Notes: generated by a model not told the origin, from the sequence alone. 16,892 nt of DNA from UBA2588 sp964343075 (GCA_964343075.1 CAYFGT010000021.1:1-16892), one strand, 5' to 3'; shown: positions 6,921 to 15,363, numbered from the stretch's first letter. Translations and numbers: made by a program.

Positions 6921-7947
6921 GTGTGGCTATCACTCCTGTTAATAAAATCCATGCTCCTAATATGCTGATGGGCATCCATGCATCAAGTAGTGACATTTGA
7001 TTGAGTGCTACTTCTCTGAGAGCCTCCAACATGGGAGTTAGCGGAATTATCGCAGATAATAAAGGTAGAGGCCATGGAAGGTATTCTGCAGGAAAGAATG
7101 TGCCAGACAGAAAAATCATAGGAAATATTACGGCATTACCTAAGCCAGACCCCGCTGCAGGAGAGTTTGCCCATGCGGAGAGGATGAATCCTATATTGAT
7201 GAATACTATAGTTCCAATTACTACAATTATGTATAGGAAGAATAAATTCCCGGATATGTTCGCCCCAAAAACAAATGACCCCACTAATAAGATTATAGTT
7301 GTTTGAATTAGGACTAGAACTAGATGAGCTAAAATCTCACAGAAGAAAAATTGCCATATAGGTAAAGGTGTTGCAAGAAGGCGCTTTAAAATATTCTGAT
7401 TTCTGTAAGTGCTCAGTTGAATTGTAATTGATATCACGGAATTGACGGTGATCGCCAAACCTATGATTCCTAGTAATACGGAGTCAAAGTAGTTTGCAGG
7501 TTCTTTATTAATACTAACTCCGACTGTTGTTAAAGAATAATTTGGGTTAATTAATTGCTGAATAGTGTCTCTAACTGCGGCTGCGACGACGTGATGCCCA
7601 GTATCATTTGGCGATGCGTACTGAACAGTAATAAAAGGCTCGGTTTTTTCAAAGTCTTTCGGTATAGATATCCCGTAATCAAGAGTGCCTGTTTCTAGCC
7701 GTGTGGTCATTTCAGTGATATCGACGGAGGATATGTTCCAATCTTGAATATTGCCTAAATCTTGGATCAACGAAGATGAAAGAGTGGTTTCGGAAAGATC
7801 CGCAATTCCAATTTTAGTTTTATTGAACTCAGTCATATTAAACAACCCAAATACCGTGACTAATAACAAAGGGAAGAACAAAGCCCAAAAAGCTGTTTGG
7901 CGATTGCGGTACATTATTTTGAGATTGCTTATGAATAATTGAGTCAT
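6901..7947 (-). CDS. ABC-2 type transporter permease
   Basis: This 348-residue protein is the membrane subunit of an ABC-2 exporter. It has one transmembrane segment near residues 18-37, a long external domain of about 110-130 residues, then a block of about five segments to the C-terminus. That is the DrrB/YhfN-like layout with an enlarged first loop. The family signature region is clear: FPMIFLSGTFFPAEYLPW followed by PLTPMLEALREVALNQ. It starts 4 bases after the ATPase stop, so the two are translationally coupled and form one transporter. ABC-2 exporters move drugs, lipids, polysaccharides or haem-related compounds. Nothing here identifies the substrate. The adjacent small lipoprotein may be an accessory. 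Confidence 0.88.
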   Translation of the reverse strand: MTQLFISNLKIMYRNRQTAFWALFFPLLLVTVFGLFNMTEFNKTKIGIADLSETTLSSSLIQDLGNIQDWNISSVDITEMTTRLETGTLDYGISIPKDFEKTEPFITVQYASPNDTGHHVVAAAVRDTIQQLINPNYSLTTVGVSINKEPANYFDSVLLGIIGLAITVNSVISITIQLSTYRNQNILKRLLATPLPIWQFFFCEILAHLVLVLIQTTIILLVGSFVFGANISGNLFFLYIIVVIGTIVFINIGFILSAWANSPAAGSGLGNAVIFPMIFLSGTFFPAEYLPWPLPLLSAIIPLTPMLEALREVALNQMSLLDAWMPISILGAWILLTGVIATRVFKFN

Positions 7948-7951
7948 GTCT

Positions 7952-8863
7952 TTAATTCTGGGTAAAGTTTATGAAAACGTCTTCGAGGGTCGGTTCAATA
8001 ATTTCCAGTTTAAGAGGCTCGATATTATGACGGGATAGCAGATCTAGTGCTTTACTGAAATCTCCTGCCTGCGTCCCTATCTGTAGCTGGTAGACGGTAG
8101 GTTCGAGCTGTTCATATGCTGGATCAATTGCCAAGAGATGTTTTATTTTGTCTTGTTCTAATGCGATTTGAGTTGTAAGTATCATAGAATTGGTTGAATT
8201 TAAAGACTGCTTAAGGTTCGCTGGGCTATCAATGGTAATGATTTTGCCGTGATTCATAATTGCGATTTTGTCGCATAAAGTATTTGCTTCTTCCATATAA
8301 TGGGTGGTGATTAAGACGGTAGTCCCTTTTTGGTTTATGGATTGAATGAGAGCCCAAACTTCTCTTCGGGATTTGGGGTCTAAAGCGGTTGTAGGCTCAT
8401 CCAGCACAAGAATCTTAGGATCATTGATCAATGCAGCTGCTAAAGTGAATTTGTGTGTTTCTCCTCCAGATAGCTGTTTGATACGACTCTTTGATTTGTG
8501 ATTTAGGCCCACTTGCTCAAGTAATTGTTTAGGGTCTTTGGAATTTTTATACATGGAGCTAAACAGAGTCAATATTTCTTGCAGGGTAAGGTAGTCAAAA
8601 TAAGCAGAAGATTGCAGTTGAATTCCAAGTTGATTCTTTATGGATTTGGGGTTTTGTTTGAGGTCTGTTCCAAGAATCGTAATAGAACCAGATTGGTAGC
8701 TTGTGAGCCCTTCAATCATTTCCAACGTGGTGGTTTTACCAGCTCCGTTTGGTCCCAAAATACCAAAAATTTCGCCTTCCTGCACATCAAACGATACATC
8801 GTTAACAGCTACAAATTTGCCGTAAGTTTTATTTAAGCCACTGACCTGTACAACCGGATTCAT
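7952..8863 (-). CDS. ABC transporter ATP-binding protein
   Basis: This 303-residue cytoplasmic ATPase energises the permease encoded just downstream. Motifs in order are Walker A GPNGAGKTT (residues 37-45), a Q-loop around Gln82 or Gln84, signature LSGGE (131-135), Walker B ILVLDEPTTALD (151-162) and the H-loop His188. The roughly 80-residue C-terminal extension ending EPTLEDVFINFTQN is typical of exporters in the DrrA/CcmA-like group. The signature reads LSGGET where LSGGQ is more usual. No Shine-Dalgarno sequence precedes the ATG; the upstream bases are almost pure A/T, so the mRNA may be leaderless or weakly translated. It is divergent from ctaA across 68 bases. Confidence 0.92.
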   Translation of the reverse strand: MNPVVQVSGLNKTYGKFVAVNDVSFDVQEGEIFGILGPNGAGKTTTLEMIEGLTSYQSGSITILGTDLKQNPKSIKNQLGIQLQSSAYFDYLTLQEILTLFSSMYKNSKDPKQLLEQVGLNHKSKSRIKQLSGGETHKFTLAAALINDPKILVLDEPTTALDPKSRREVWALIQSINQKGTTVLITTHYMEEANTLCDKIAIMNHGKIITIDSPANLKQSLNSTNSMILTTQIALEQDKIKHLLAIDPAYEQLEPTVYQLQIGTQAGDFSKALDLLSRHNIEPLKLEIIEPTLEDVFINFTQN

Positions 8864-8886
8864 GATAATATTAAATATAACATAAA

Positions 8887-8899
8887 CGATTTTAAATCG
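8887..8899. promoter_or_regulatory. Short palindrome between divergent ABC and ctaA genes
   Basis: CGATTT (8887-8892) and AAATCG (8894-8899) are perfect inverted arms around a single T. The palindrome lies midway in the 68-base gap between two divergent genes, which is where a shared operator would sit. I could not place convincing -35 and -10 pairs for either gene, so this is only a candidate. Confidence 0.25.
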
Positions 8900-8931
8900 C
8901 AGAAATATTTATTGGTTGGACGGGTTTATAA

Positions 8932-9825
8932 GTGAGTCAAAACAGAATAAATGTTATATCTAATCTGATGATAGTTGCTGCAGGGGCAGTTTTGATATTA
9001 ATAGCTGTTGGAGGGATAGTTCGGACTACGGGATCTGGATTAGGGTGTCCAGATTGGCCTTTATGCTACGGTAAGGTGCTGCCTCCGTTGGAATACCATG
9101 CTATTATTGAATACATTCATAGGTTTATAGCTTCTATAATAGTAGGGCCATTGGTAATACTGAATTTCGTATTAGTAATATTATGGGTTCGCAGTGATAA
9201 ACCGTTGCTTTGGTTGAGTGTTGCCATTGTTGCCTTGTTGTTTGTGCAGGGAGGATTGGGTGCAGTCACAGTACTGAATGAATTGCCTCCAGCAATTGTT
9301 GCTGTTCACTTGTCTATTGGAGAGCTCTTTTTTGCGATGGTCATCACACAAGCCGTACTTATGTATAGACACCGCATGTCTAGTCCGTATTTAATAGAAT
9401 TGTCAAAAAAAATAAGGCTTTTAACGATCTGTGCTGTACCTGTGATGTATTTAGTTTTAATCAGCGGATCTTTGGTTACAGCTAATGGAGCTCTTGCAGC
9501 ATGCTTGTCTTGGCCTTTGTGCGGGAATAATGGATTCTTAGCTTCTATTCATATGGGGCATAGATGGATTGTTTTAATTTTGGGGTTATTCGTTGTATAT
9601 GTAGTTCATTTCTCGATAAAGAATAGAGCATTCCCTAAAGCTGTCAGAAAAATTGCGATGTTAGTAGCTTTGGTATTTGTAATCCAGATAATTGTGGGAG
9701 CGTTTATGGTCTTTATGCGATTCCCTGTATATTTGACTGCAACTCATGTTGCTATGGCATCAATGGTTTGGGGCGCTACGGTCTGGTACGCAGCTCAATT
9801 GATCTTGTGTAGACGCAGTAATTAG
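8932..9825 (+). CDS. ctaA: Haem A synthase (CtaA/COX15 family)
   Basis: This 297-residue membrane enzyme oxidises the methyl group of haem O to give haem A, the cofactor of the oxidase encoded downstream. Features are eight predicted membrane segments, the conserved TTGSGLGCPDWPLC loop (residues 32-45), the EYIHR motif with His63, His126, His207/His210 and His272 as haem ligand candidates, and a second cysteine pair Cys191/Cys197 in ACLSWPLC. The two extracytoplasmic cysteine pairs match the CtaA type found in Bacillus. The start is GTG; an in-frame stop lies directly before it, so no earlier start is possible. A purine-rich GGACGGG lies upstream as a weak binding site. ATG 8968 would also leave the first membrane segment. 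It is followed after 5 bases by ctaB. Confidence 0.9.
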   Translation: MSQNRINVISNLMIVAAGAVLILIAVGGIVRTTGSGLGCPDWPLCYGKVLPPLEYHAIIEYIHRFIASIIVGPLVILNFVLVILWVRSDKPLLWLSVAIVALLFVQGGLGAVTVLNELPPAIVAVHLSIGELFFAMVITQAVLMYRHRMSSPYLIELSKKIRLLTICAVPVMYLVLISGSLVTANGALAACLSWPLCGNNGFLASIHMGHRWIVLILGLFVVYVVHFSIKNRAFPKAVRKIAMLVALVFVIQIIVGAFMVFMRFPVYLTATHVAMASMVWGATVWYAAQLILCRRSN

Positions 9826-9830
9826 TAAGA

Positions 9831-10721
9831 ATGCGTTCTAAAAGGAAACCAAAAGACGGGATACAAAGAGTATTGTCAGATTATTTGGAACTGACTAAGC
9901 CTCCTATCATGTTTTTGCTGTTAATAACGGCGAGCGGTGGAATGTTTTTGGCTCAAAGCGGTGTACCTGATTTGTGGCTTATGCTTGCAGTCTGGCTCGG
10001 AGGAGCTACAGCATCCGGAGGCGCCAGTGCGTTAAATCATTACTGGGATCGAGATATTGATCTATTGATGGCTCGTACCAGTGATAGACCTGTTGCTGCC
10101 AAACGAATATCTGGCCCTGCAGCGATTACATTTGGAATCAGTTTAAATATTATTTCCATGGTTGTATTGTTATTGTGGGCGAATTGGCTGGCAGCAGTAT
10201 TAACTTTAGGCGCAACTTTATTTTATGTTGTGATATACACAATGTGGTTAAAACGGACAACACCCCAAAACATAGTGATTGGCGGTGCTCCTGGGGCTAT
10301 TCCTCCTGTGGTGGGCTGGGTGGCAGTAACTGGGACATTTGATTTGTCTGCGTTATTTTTGTTTTGTATCGTGTTCTTTTGGACCCCCGCTCATTTCTGG
10401 GCATTGTCTTTGATGATAGAAAAGGATTATGAACAGGTCAAAATTCCTATGCTGTCTGTGGTTGCTCCAATCGATTACACTGTTCTTAGTATCTTTTTAT
10501 ACACGGTTATTGTTGTCGCGTTGACTATTGTTTTTGCATTCACAGGGGTAACGGGTATCGTGTATTTGGTGTGCGCTGTAGTGATGGGCGGGATTTTTAT
10601 GTACTTTGCTTGGCAGCTGAAAAAAACACATTCTTTGGTTAAAGCTAGGCATCAATATTTGTACTCTTTGTTGTATTTGATGGTTTTATTTTGTTCGTTA
10701 ATGGTTGATTCTGTAATTTGA
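9831..10721 (+). CDS. ctaB: Haem O synthase (protohaem IX farnesyltransferase)
   Basis: This 296-residue UbiA-family prenyltransferase adds a farnesyl chain to haem B to make haem O, the substrate of CtaA. The first Asp-rich motif is NHYWDRDIDLLMARTSDRP (residues 69-87), with the canonical N-x3-D-x3-D spacing. The CtaB-type segment WLKRTTPQNIVIGGAPGAIP follows, then EKDYEQVKIPML, equivalent to the second Asp motif. Hydrophobic segments are consistent with a nine-helix protein. The start lies 5 bases after the ctaA stop and has no strong ribosome binding site, so translation is probably coupled. The order ctaA-ctaB-cox is common where haem A synthesis is encoded with its oxidase. Confidence 0.93.
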   Translation: MRSKRKPKDGIQRVLSDYLELTKPPIMFLLLITASGGMFLAQSGVPDLWLMLAVWLGGATASGGASALNHYWDRDIDLLMARTSDRPVAAKRISGPAAITFGISLNIISMVVLLLWANWLAAVLTLGATLFYVVIYTMWLKRTTPQNIVIGGAPGAIPPVVGWVAVTGTFDLSALFLFCIVFFWTPAHFWALSLMIEKDYEQVKIPMLSVVAPIDYTVLSIFLYTVIVVALTIVFAFTGVTGIVYLVCAVVMGGIFMYFAWQLKKTHSLVKARHQYLYSLLYLMVLFCSLMVDSVI

Positions 10722-10779
10722 TAGATTGGTTCGATCATAATAAAATATAAGATAATAATAAATTAACTAGATGTGTCCG

Positions 10780-10812
10780 TTGACACTATATGAGCTCTAT
10801 GATAGTGTTCAA
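10780..10812 (+). promoter_or_regulatory. Candidate promoter and dyad upstream of coxB
   Basis: The gap between ctaB and coxB (10722-10859) contains a consensus -35 box TTGACA (10780-10785). A weak -10 candidate, TAGTGT (10803-10808), follows after 17 bases. An inverted repeat overlaps both: ACACTAT (10783-10789) and ATAGTGT (10802-10808), with a GAGCTC core between them. The outer bases TTG and CAA nearly extend the arms. This could be an operator for the oxidase genes. The rest of the gap is AT-rich and shows no gene. Confidence 0.4.
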
Positions 10813-10859
10813 TGTCGATGCATTGGCATAGTTAAAAGAAGATATTAATCACGCTAAAC

Positions 10860-11993
10860 ATGAAAATTATTGATAAGCAATTACCCAGAATAGGGATACA
10901 TACCAAAAAGAACTTTTTCTTCATTTCTTTATTAACCATATCTTTAATTGTTTTAATTGGCTGTTCTTACGATAGTCACCAGACGACATTTGATCCCAAA
11001 GGACCAGTTGCAGAAATGCAAGGATTGTTGTTTGACGTTTTGATATGGGTCATGGCTATAGTGTTTGTGGTTGTAGAATTTGTTCTAGTCTATGCTGCTA
11101 TTAAATTCCGACATAAACCTGGGAACCCTTTACCAAAGCAAACTCATGGCAATACACCATTAGAAATAGCATGGACGATAATACCAACTGTATTGATACT
11201 AGGGCTGGGTATTTGGTCGGTACAAGTGCTATGGGATCTTGAAGCTCCTCCCGAAGGAACCGACCCGTTGGAAATTGTAGCAACAGGCCATCAGTGGTGG
11301 TTTGAGTTCAACTATCCAGACGCAGCTAATGGTAAAACGATTACAACAGCTAATGAAATGAAAATACCGGTAGGGAGACCGATTTCCCTTAGTCTAGAAA
11401 GTGATGATGTAATCCATAGCTTTTGGGTTCCGAAGTTAGCAGGAAAGCAAGACATGGTCCCTACTCGTGAAAATCCATTGTGGTTCATGGCCGATGAAGA
11501 AGGTTATTACTACGGACAATGTGCAGAGTATTGCGGCACTCAGCATGCTCAAATGAAATTTGCTGTGAAGGCAGTATCCGAAGAAGAATATATTAAATGG
11601 GTGGAAGGATATGGGGAATCTCCCTATCTGTCCGCAGAGGCACAATTAGGTCAGCAATTATTTGCAGGGAAAGGACAATGTATTACGTGTCACAGTTCTG
11701 CAGGGCCGGATTCAGAGGCATTAGTTCAAGCTAGAGTAAATGGGTTTTTAAGTGGATCTGCTATTGCTCCCGGGCCGAACCTAACTGATTTGGCGACACG
11801 AGATATGTTTGCGGCTGGTATTTACGATAGGAATTCAGAAAACCTAAAGGACTGGATAACTAATCCTGACGAACTAAAATCTGGCAACTATATGTCTAAA
11901 TTAGCGCAAATCTATCAGACTGAAGATGGCAATGCTAATTTGACCGAGTCTGAGATCGAAGCATTAGTAGAATATCTACAAAGCTTGAAATAA
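10860..11993 (+). CDS. coxB: Cytochrome c oxidase subunit II with fused cytochrome c (caa3 type)
   Basis: This 377-residue lipoprotein carries the electron entry site of the oxidase. The signal ends LIGC (Cys35, predicted lipid anchor). Two membrane helices follow, about residues 56-82 and 102-125. The CuA domain has its ligands in place: His186, Cys221, Glu223, Cys225, His229 and Met232 (GQCAEYCGTQHAQM). The GHQWWFEF aromatic patch lies at 143-150. A C-terminal cytochrome c domain (about 260-377) binds haem through CITCH (274-278), with Met345 in GNYMSKL as likely sixth ligand. Subunit II fused to cytochrome c defines caa3-type oxidases. It is the first gene after the 138-base gap and is followed 22 bases later by coxA. 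The ribosome binding site is weak. Confidence 0.95.
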   Translation: MKIIDKQLPRIGIHTKKNFFFISLLTISLIVLIGCSYDSHQTTFDPKGPVAEMQGLLFDVLIWVMAIVFVVVEFVLVYAAIKFRHKPGNPLPKQTHGNTPLEIAWTIIPTVLILGLGIWSVQVLWDLEAPPEGTDPLEIVATGHQWWFEFNYPDAANGKTITTANEMKIPVGRPISLSLESDDVIHSFWVPKLAGKQDMVPTRENPLWFMADEEGYYYGQCAEYCGTQHAQMKFAVKAVSEEEYIKWVEGYGESPYLSAEAQLGQQLFAGKGQCITCHSSAGPDSEALVQARVNGFLSGSAIAPGPNLTDLATRDMFAAGIYDRNSENLKDWITNPDELKSGNYMSKLAQIYQTEDGNANLTESEIEALVEYLQSLK

Positions 11994-12015
11994 TATCAGG
12001 AGTATATTTAGATTA

Positions 12016-13875
12016 ATGGCAACTATTGCAACTAAACAATCGGACGGAAGTATTCTTTCGGTGATTTGGAGTTGGGTAACAACTGTAGACCATAAAAGGA
12101 TAGGAATTCTTTATGGTGTTACTGCTTTTATTATGTTTTTGGTGGCCGGGATCGAAGCTGGCATCATGAGAATGCAGCTTGCTACCCCAGGAGGAGACCT
12201 TGTATCTCCTGATGTTTATAATCAAATGTTTACAATGCATGGAACAACGATGGTGTTCTTTGCCATTATGCCTTTGAATGCTGCATTCTTTAACTACATC
12301 ATTCCACTAGCTATCGGAGCTAGAGATGTTGCTTTCCCAAGGCTAAACGCGTTCAGTTACTGGACGTTTTTGGCTAGCGTGTTATTTATGAATTTTGGTT
12401 TTGTCGTAGGGTCTGTTCCCGATGGAGGATGGTTCGCTTATGCCCCATTGAGTGAGCAACCGTACAGTACTAATCAAGGTATGGAATTTTGGTCAATCGG
12501 ATTGATGTTAGCTGCTGTGTCTTCGGCAGTGGCCGGATTGAACTTCATTGTTACAATAGTGAATTTGAGAGCCCCCGGAATGACATTAATGCGGATGCCG
12601 GTTTCGGTATGGATGTTTTTTGTGGTTCAGATCTTGTTAGCATTCGCTATACCGGTGATTGCCGTGGGATTAATTGAACTAACCATGGATCGATTGTTTG
12701 GCACTTTGTTTTTCGTGCCAGCTGCTGGCGGTGATCCGGTTCTCTGGCAGCATTTATTTTGGATATTTGGGCATCCTGAAGTATATATTTTGATATTGCC
12801 TCCAATGGGAATAATTTCAGATGTGTTACCTGCATTTGCAAAGAAGCCCTTGTTTGGCTATCCATTCATTGTCTTCTCTGGAATAGCAATAGGGTTAATG
12901 GGCTGGGCCGTCTGGAGCCACCATATGTTTACAGTAGGTTTAGGTCCAATTGCAGTGTCTGTGTTTACTATTACCACTATGTTAATAGCAGTGCCTACAG
13001 GAGTTAAGATTTTTAACTGGATTGGTACTTTGTGGGGTGGTTCCATAGAGTACAAGTCAGCAATGTTGTTTGCGGTTGGCTTTATAGCTATGTTCATTAT
13101 CGGTGGGTTAAGCGGAGTATCACATGCTGTTGCTCCTAGTGACTACCAACAACAGGACACATACTACATCATTGCTCATTTGCATTATGTGTTGTTTGGA
13201 GGAGCTATTTTAGGGATATTCGCAGGGATTTATTTCTGGTTCCCTAAAGTGACAGGCAGACTCTTGAGCGAAAAACTAGGGAAGCTTCATTTTTGGATAA
13301 CTTTCGTGGGACTGAATTTGACTTTCTTCCCTATGCACTATCTTGGCATGAATGGAATGCCTAGACGAATTTATACTTATGCGACTGAATTTGGTTGGGA
13401 TAACTTAAACGCGCTTTCCTCTTTTGGGTATATAGTCTTGTTTGTTTCAATGTTGATATTTGTATATAACATAATTAAAAGTTATAAGTCAGGCGAAGAA
13501 GCGGGTCACGATCCGTGGGATGCACCAGGCCTAGAATGGACTATCACTTCACCTCCGCCTGTATATAATTTCTCTGAATTACCTGTTGTAGAAGGGAGAG
13601 ACCCATACTGGATTGTTAAAAGACGGGCTGCAGCAGAAGGGAAAGAGATACCAGGGCCTCAGCCTTTAGTGGATCCTTCCACCGTGCATCTTCCAGACCC
13701 GTCATATTGGCCAATTTTCACATCTGTAGCGCTGTTGATTATGGCTATCGGTTTTATGATTGAAATTCCTGTTTGGTTCGTTAAATATCCTATATCTGTG
13801 ATAGGAGGCCTGCTGGTATTTGTAGGTGTTCTCGCGTGGAGTAACGAACCTCCAACTAAAGAAAAGGATCACTAG
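12016..13875 (+). CDS. coxA: Cytochrome c oxidase subunit I (A1-type haem-copper oxidase)
   Basis: This 619-residue protein is the catalytic, proton-pumping subunit reducing O2 to water. Ligands are intact: His75 and His390 for haem a, His388 for haem a3, and His253, His302 and His303 for CuB. Tyr257 is positioned for the His-Tyr cross-link. FGHPEVY (251-257) contains Glu255, the gating residue typical of A1 oxidases, and GARDVAFPRLN (101-111) holds the D-channel aspartate (Asp104). The usual twelve helices are followed by a soluble stretch and two extra C-terminal segments (about 567-612), a layout also seen in Bacillus CtaD of about the same length. AGGAG lies 13 bases before the ATG, which is long; no better start is visible. 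Confidence 0.96.
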   Translation: MATIATKQSDGSILSVIWSWVTTVDHKRIGILYGVTAFIMFLVAGIEAGIMRMQLATPGGDLVSPDVYNQMFTMHGTTMVFFAIMPLNAAFFNYIIPLAIGARDVAFPRLNAFSYWTFLASVLFMNFGFVVGSVPDGGWFAYAPLSEQPYSTNQGMEFWSIGLMLAAVSSAVAGLNFIVTIVNLRAPGMTLMRMPVSVWMFFVVQILLAFAIPVIAVGLIELTMDRLFGTLFFVPAAGGDPVLWQHLFWIFGHPEVYILILPPMGIISDVLPAFAKKPLFGYPFIVFSGIAIGLMGWAVWSHHMFTVGLGPIAVSVFTITTMLIAVPTGVKIFNWIGTLWGGSIEYKSAMLFAVGFIAMFIIGGLSGVSHAVAPSDYQQQDTYYIIAHLHYVLFGGAILGIFAGIYFWFPKVTGRLLSEKLGKLHFWITFVGLNLTFFPMHYLGMNGMPRRIYTYATEFGWDNLNALSSFGYIVLFVSMLIFVYNIIKSYKSGEEAGHDPWDAPGLEWTITSPPPVYNFSELPVVEGRDPYWIVKRRAAAEGKEIPGPQPLVDPSTVHLPDPSYWPIFTSVALLIMAIGFMIEIPVWFVKYPISVIGGLLVFVGVLAWSNEPPTKEKDH

Positions 13876-13888
13876 AGGGGCTTTTAAT

Positions 13889-14518
13889 ATGGCACAAATA
13901 ACTGAAGCCGCACATCACGAAGAAGAGCATAATTGCACAGGAATTGACAACCGGAAGTTACTTTTCTGGGTGTTCTTAAGTACTGACTGTTTGTTCTTTG
14001 GCGCGTTGATTTCGACTTATATGGTTTATAGAGGACAGAGCCTGATAGGACCATATCCGATAAATATACTAGATATTCCTTTAACAACCATAAGCACATT
14101 CGTGTTGCTATGCAGTAGCTTTGCTATGGTGATGGCCTTATCGGCTACCCAGAAAGACGATATAAAAGGCATTAGAATATGGTTAGCAGCTACCGCAATC
14201 ATGGGAATGGTGTTTATTGGATTCCAGATTTTTGAATTTTGGGAATTTGCTCATCATGGCCTTCTTATTAGCACTAATTTGTTTGGAACCACATTTTTTA
14301 CTTTAACGGGTTTTCATGGAGCCCACGTATCTCTAGGAATTGTGTGGTTATGGGTTTTGTTTATATTGTCTTTTAGAGGAAAAGTAAATTCTGCACGGGC
14401 ATTAGACGTGGAGATTTGTGGCCTATATTGGCACTTTGTTGACATTGTATGGATTGTGATATTCACGTTGATTTACCTTGTTGGTGGATTTGATGCTGGG
14501 CCTGCTATAACGGGCTAA
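13889..14518 (+). CDS. coxC: Cytochrome c oxidase subunit III
   Basis: This 209-residue membrane protein is the short, five-helix form of subunit III. Motifs are FFTLTGFHGAHVSLG (136-150) and CGLYWHFVDIVWIVIF (177-192). The open frame extends back to 13826 inside coxA, but the ATG at 13889 is preferred. It has GAGGGG (13875-13880) 8 bases upstream, and the protein then starts MAQITEAAHHEEEHN, a normal N-terminus for the family. It lies 13 bases after the coxA stop, with the ribosome binding site touching that stop. Subunit III stabilises subunit I and its proton uptake path. It is followed by the subunit IV fusion gene. Confidence 0.93.
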   Translation: MAQITEAAHHEEEHNCTGIDNRKLLFWVFLSTDCLFFGALISTYMVYRGQSLIGPYPINILDIPLTTISTFVLLCSSFAMVMALSATQKDDIKGIRIWLAATAIMGMVFIGFQIFEFWEFAHHGLLISTNLFGTTFFTLTGFHGAHVSLGIVWLWVLFILSFRGKVNSARALDVEICGLYWHFVDIVWIVIFTLIYLVGGFDAGPAITG

Positions 14519-14555
14519 TGCAGGATTTGACTAAGATGAAGAAATGGAGAATTAA

Positions 14556-15311
14556 ATGAGTAGCGGGCACGACAACGAGCATTCAAAACACCCTTCTACT
14601 AAGCAATACATAATAATTGCATTTATATTATTTGTTGTAACAGCAATTGAATTTGTCATCATATTGCCAGAATCAATGCAAGGAACACAATTAGCATTTT
14701 GGCCTTTGATTGTACTGTCCTTAGCCAAGTTTTACATTGTTATCATGTTTTACATGCATTTGAGGTTTGATAATCCTTTACTTACAAAGATTTTTTATGG
14801 AGGATTGGGATTAGGGGTTGTTGTGGCCATAGCTTTATTAGGGTTATACGCAGGCATTACAGGAACACCCAGAGAATATGCTTCTGAGAGAGCAGTTCCG
14901 TATGAAGGACACTATGCTGAGAAGAAACATGGAGAAGAATCCTATGCTCAGAGTTTGATTCCTACTCCAGCGCCCGTTAGTGACTCGGCTGATACTAGTG
15001 GAAGTAGTCAAGTAGAAGGTAATATTGAAGATGGAGAACTGGTGTTTAGTGGAAGTCTTGGATGCGTTGGATGCCATACCATGGAAGACTTGCCAGGTGC
15101 TGTAGGTGTAGTTGGGCCTAATTTGAGCCAAATTGGTACAGTCGCAGGTACTAGGTCTGGTTTATCTGCAGAAGATTACATACGAGAATCAATTGATGCT
15201 CCTGCGGCTTATGTTGTTGAAGGATATGCACCTGTGATGCCAGAACTTCGCAGTAGTATGTCTGATCAAGAATATGAAGATTTAATAGCATATCTAGTAT
15301 CTAAGAAATAG
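14556..15311 (+). CDS. Subunit IV of cytochrome oxidase fused to a cytochrome c domain
   Basis: This 251-residue protein has two parts. Residues about 16-103 contain three membrane helices and match the prokaryotic (caa3-type) oxidase subunit IV family, including LAFWPLIVLSLAKFYIVIMF and YMHLRF. A low-complexity, Pro/Ser-rich linker follows (about 104-155). The C-terminal domain is a single-haem cytochrome c with CVGCH (170-174), VGPNL (186-190) and APVMPEL (Met228 as likely sixth ligand). Ordinary subunit IV proteins are about 100 residues, so this is a fusion. With three helices and no signal peptide break, the haem domain should face the same outer side as the CuA domain of CoxB. GGAG lies 6 bases before the ATG. 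It closes the operon, so a second electron-carrying domain in the same oxidase is plausible. Confidence 0.88.
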   Translation: MSSGHDNEHSKHPSTKQYIIIAFILFVVTAIEFVIILPESMQGTQLAFWPLIVLSLAKFYIVIMFYMHLRFDNPLLTKIFYGGLGLGVVVAIALLGLYAGITGTPREYASERAVPYEGHYAEKKHGEESYAQSLIPTPAPVSDSADTSGSSQVEGNIEDGELVFSGSLGCVGCHTMEDLPGAVGVVGPNLSQIGTVAGTRSGLSAEDYIRESIDAPAAYVVEGYAPVMPELRSSMSDQEYEDLIAYLVSKK

Positions 15312-15363
15312 CTTCAGACAATCTGTAAGTTACCTTGTTCTTATAACTAATAGGCGGTGAGAT

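Noticed and set aside
7001..7306. Plus-strand open frame of 101 codons opposite the ABC permease
   Set aside because: It is antisense to a clearly conserved gene, has no binding site and shows no recognisable protein motif.
6901..8863. ABC pair as a copper-enzyme maturation system like NosFY, or as CcmAB haem exporter
   Set aside because: Motifs are generic ABC-2. No NosD-like or Ccm partner is present, so proximity to cox genes alone is not enough.
13716..13875. Fusion of part of subunit III to the end of CoxA, as in some caa3 oxidases
   Set aside because: The two extra C-terminal segments lack subunit III motifs, and a complete coxC follows. Similar extensions occur in ordinary CtaD proteins of this length.
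13826..13888. Longer upstream form of subunit III starting inside coxA
   Set aside because: The extra 21 residues do not look like a subunit III N-terminus, and the ATG at 13889 has its own binding site.
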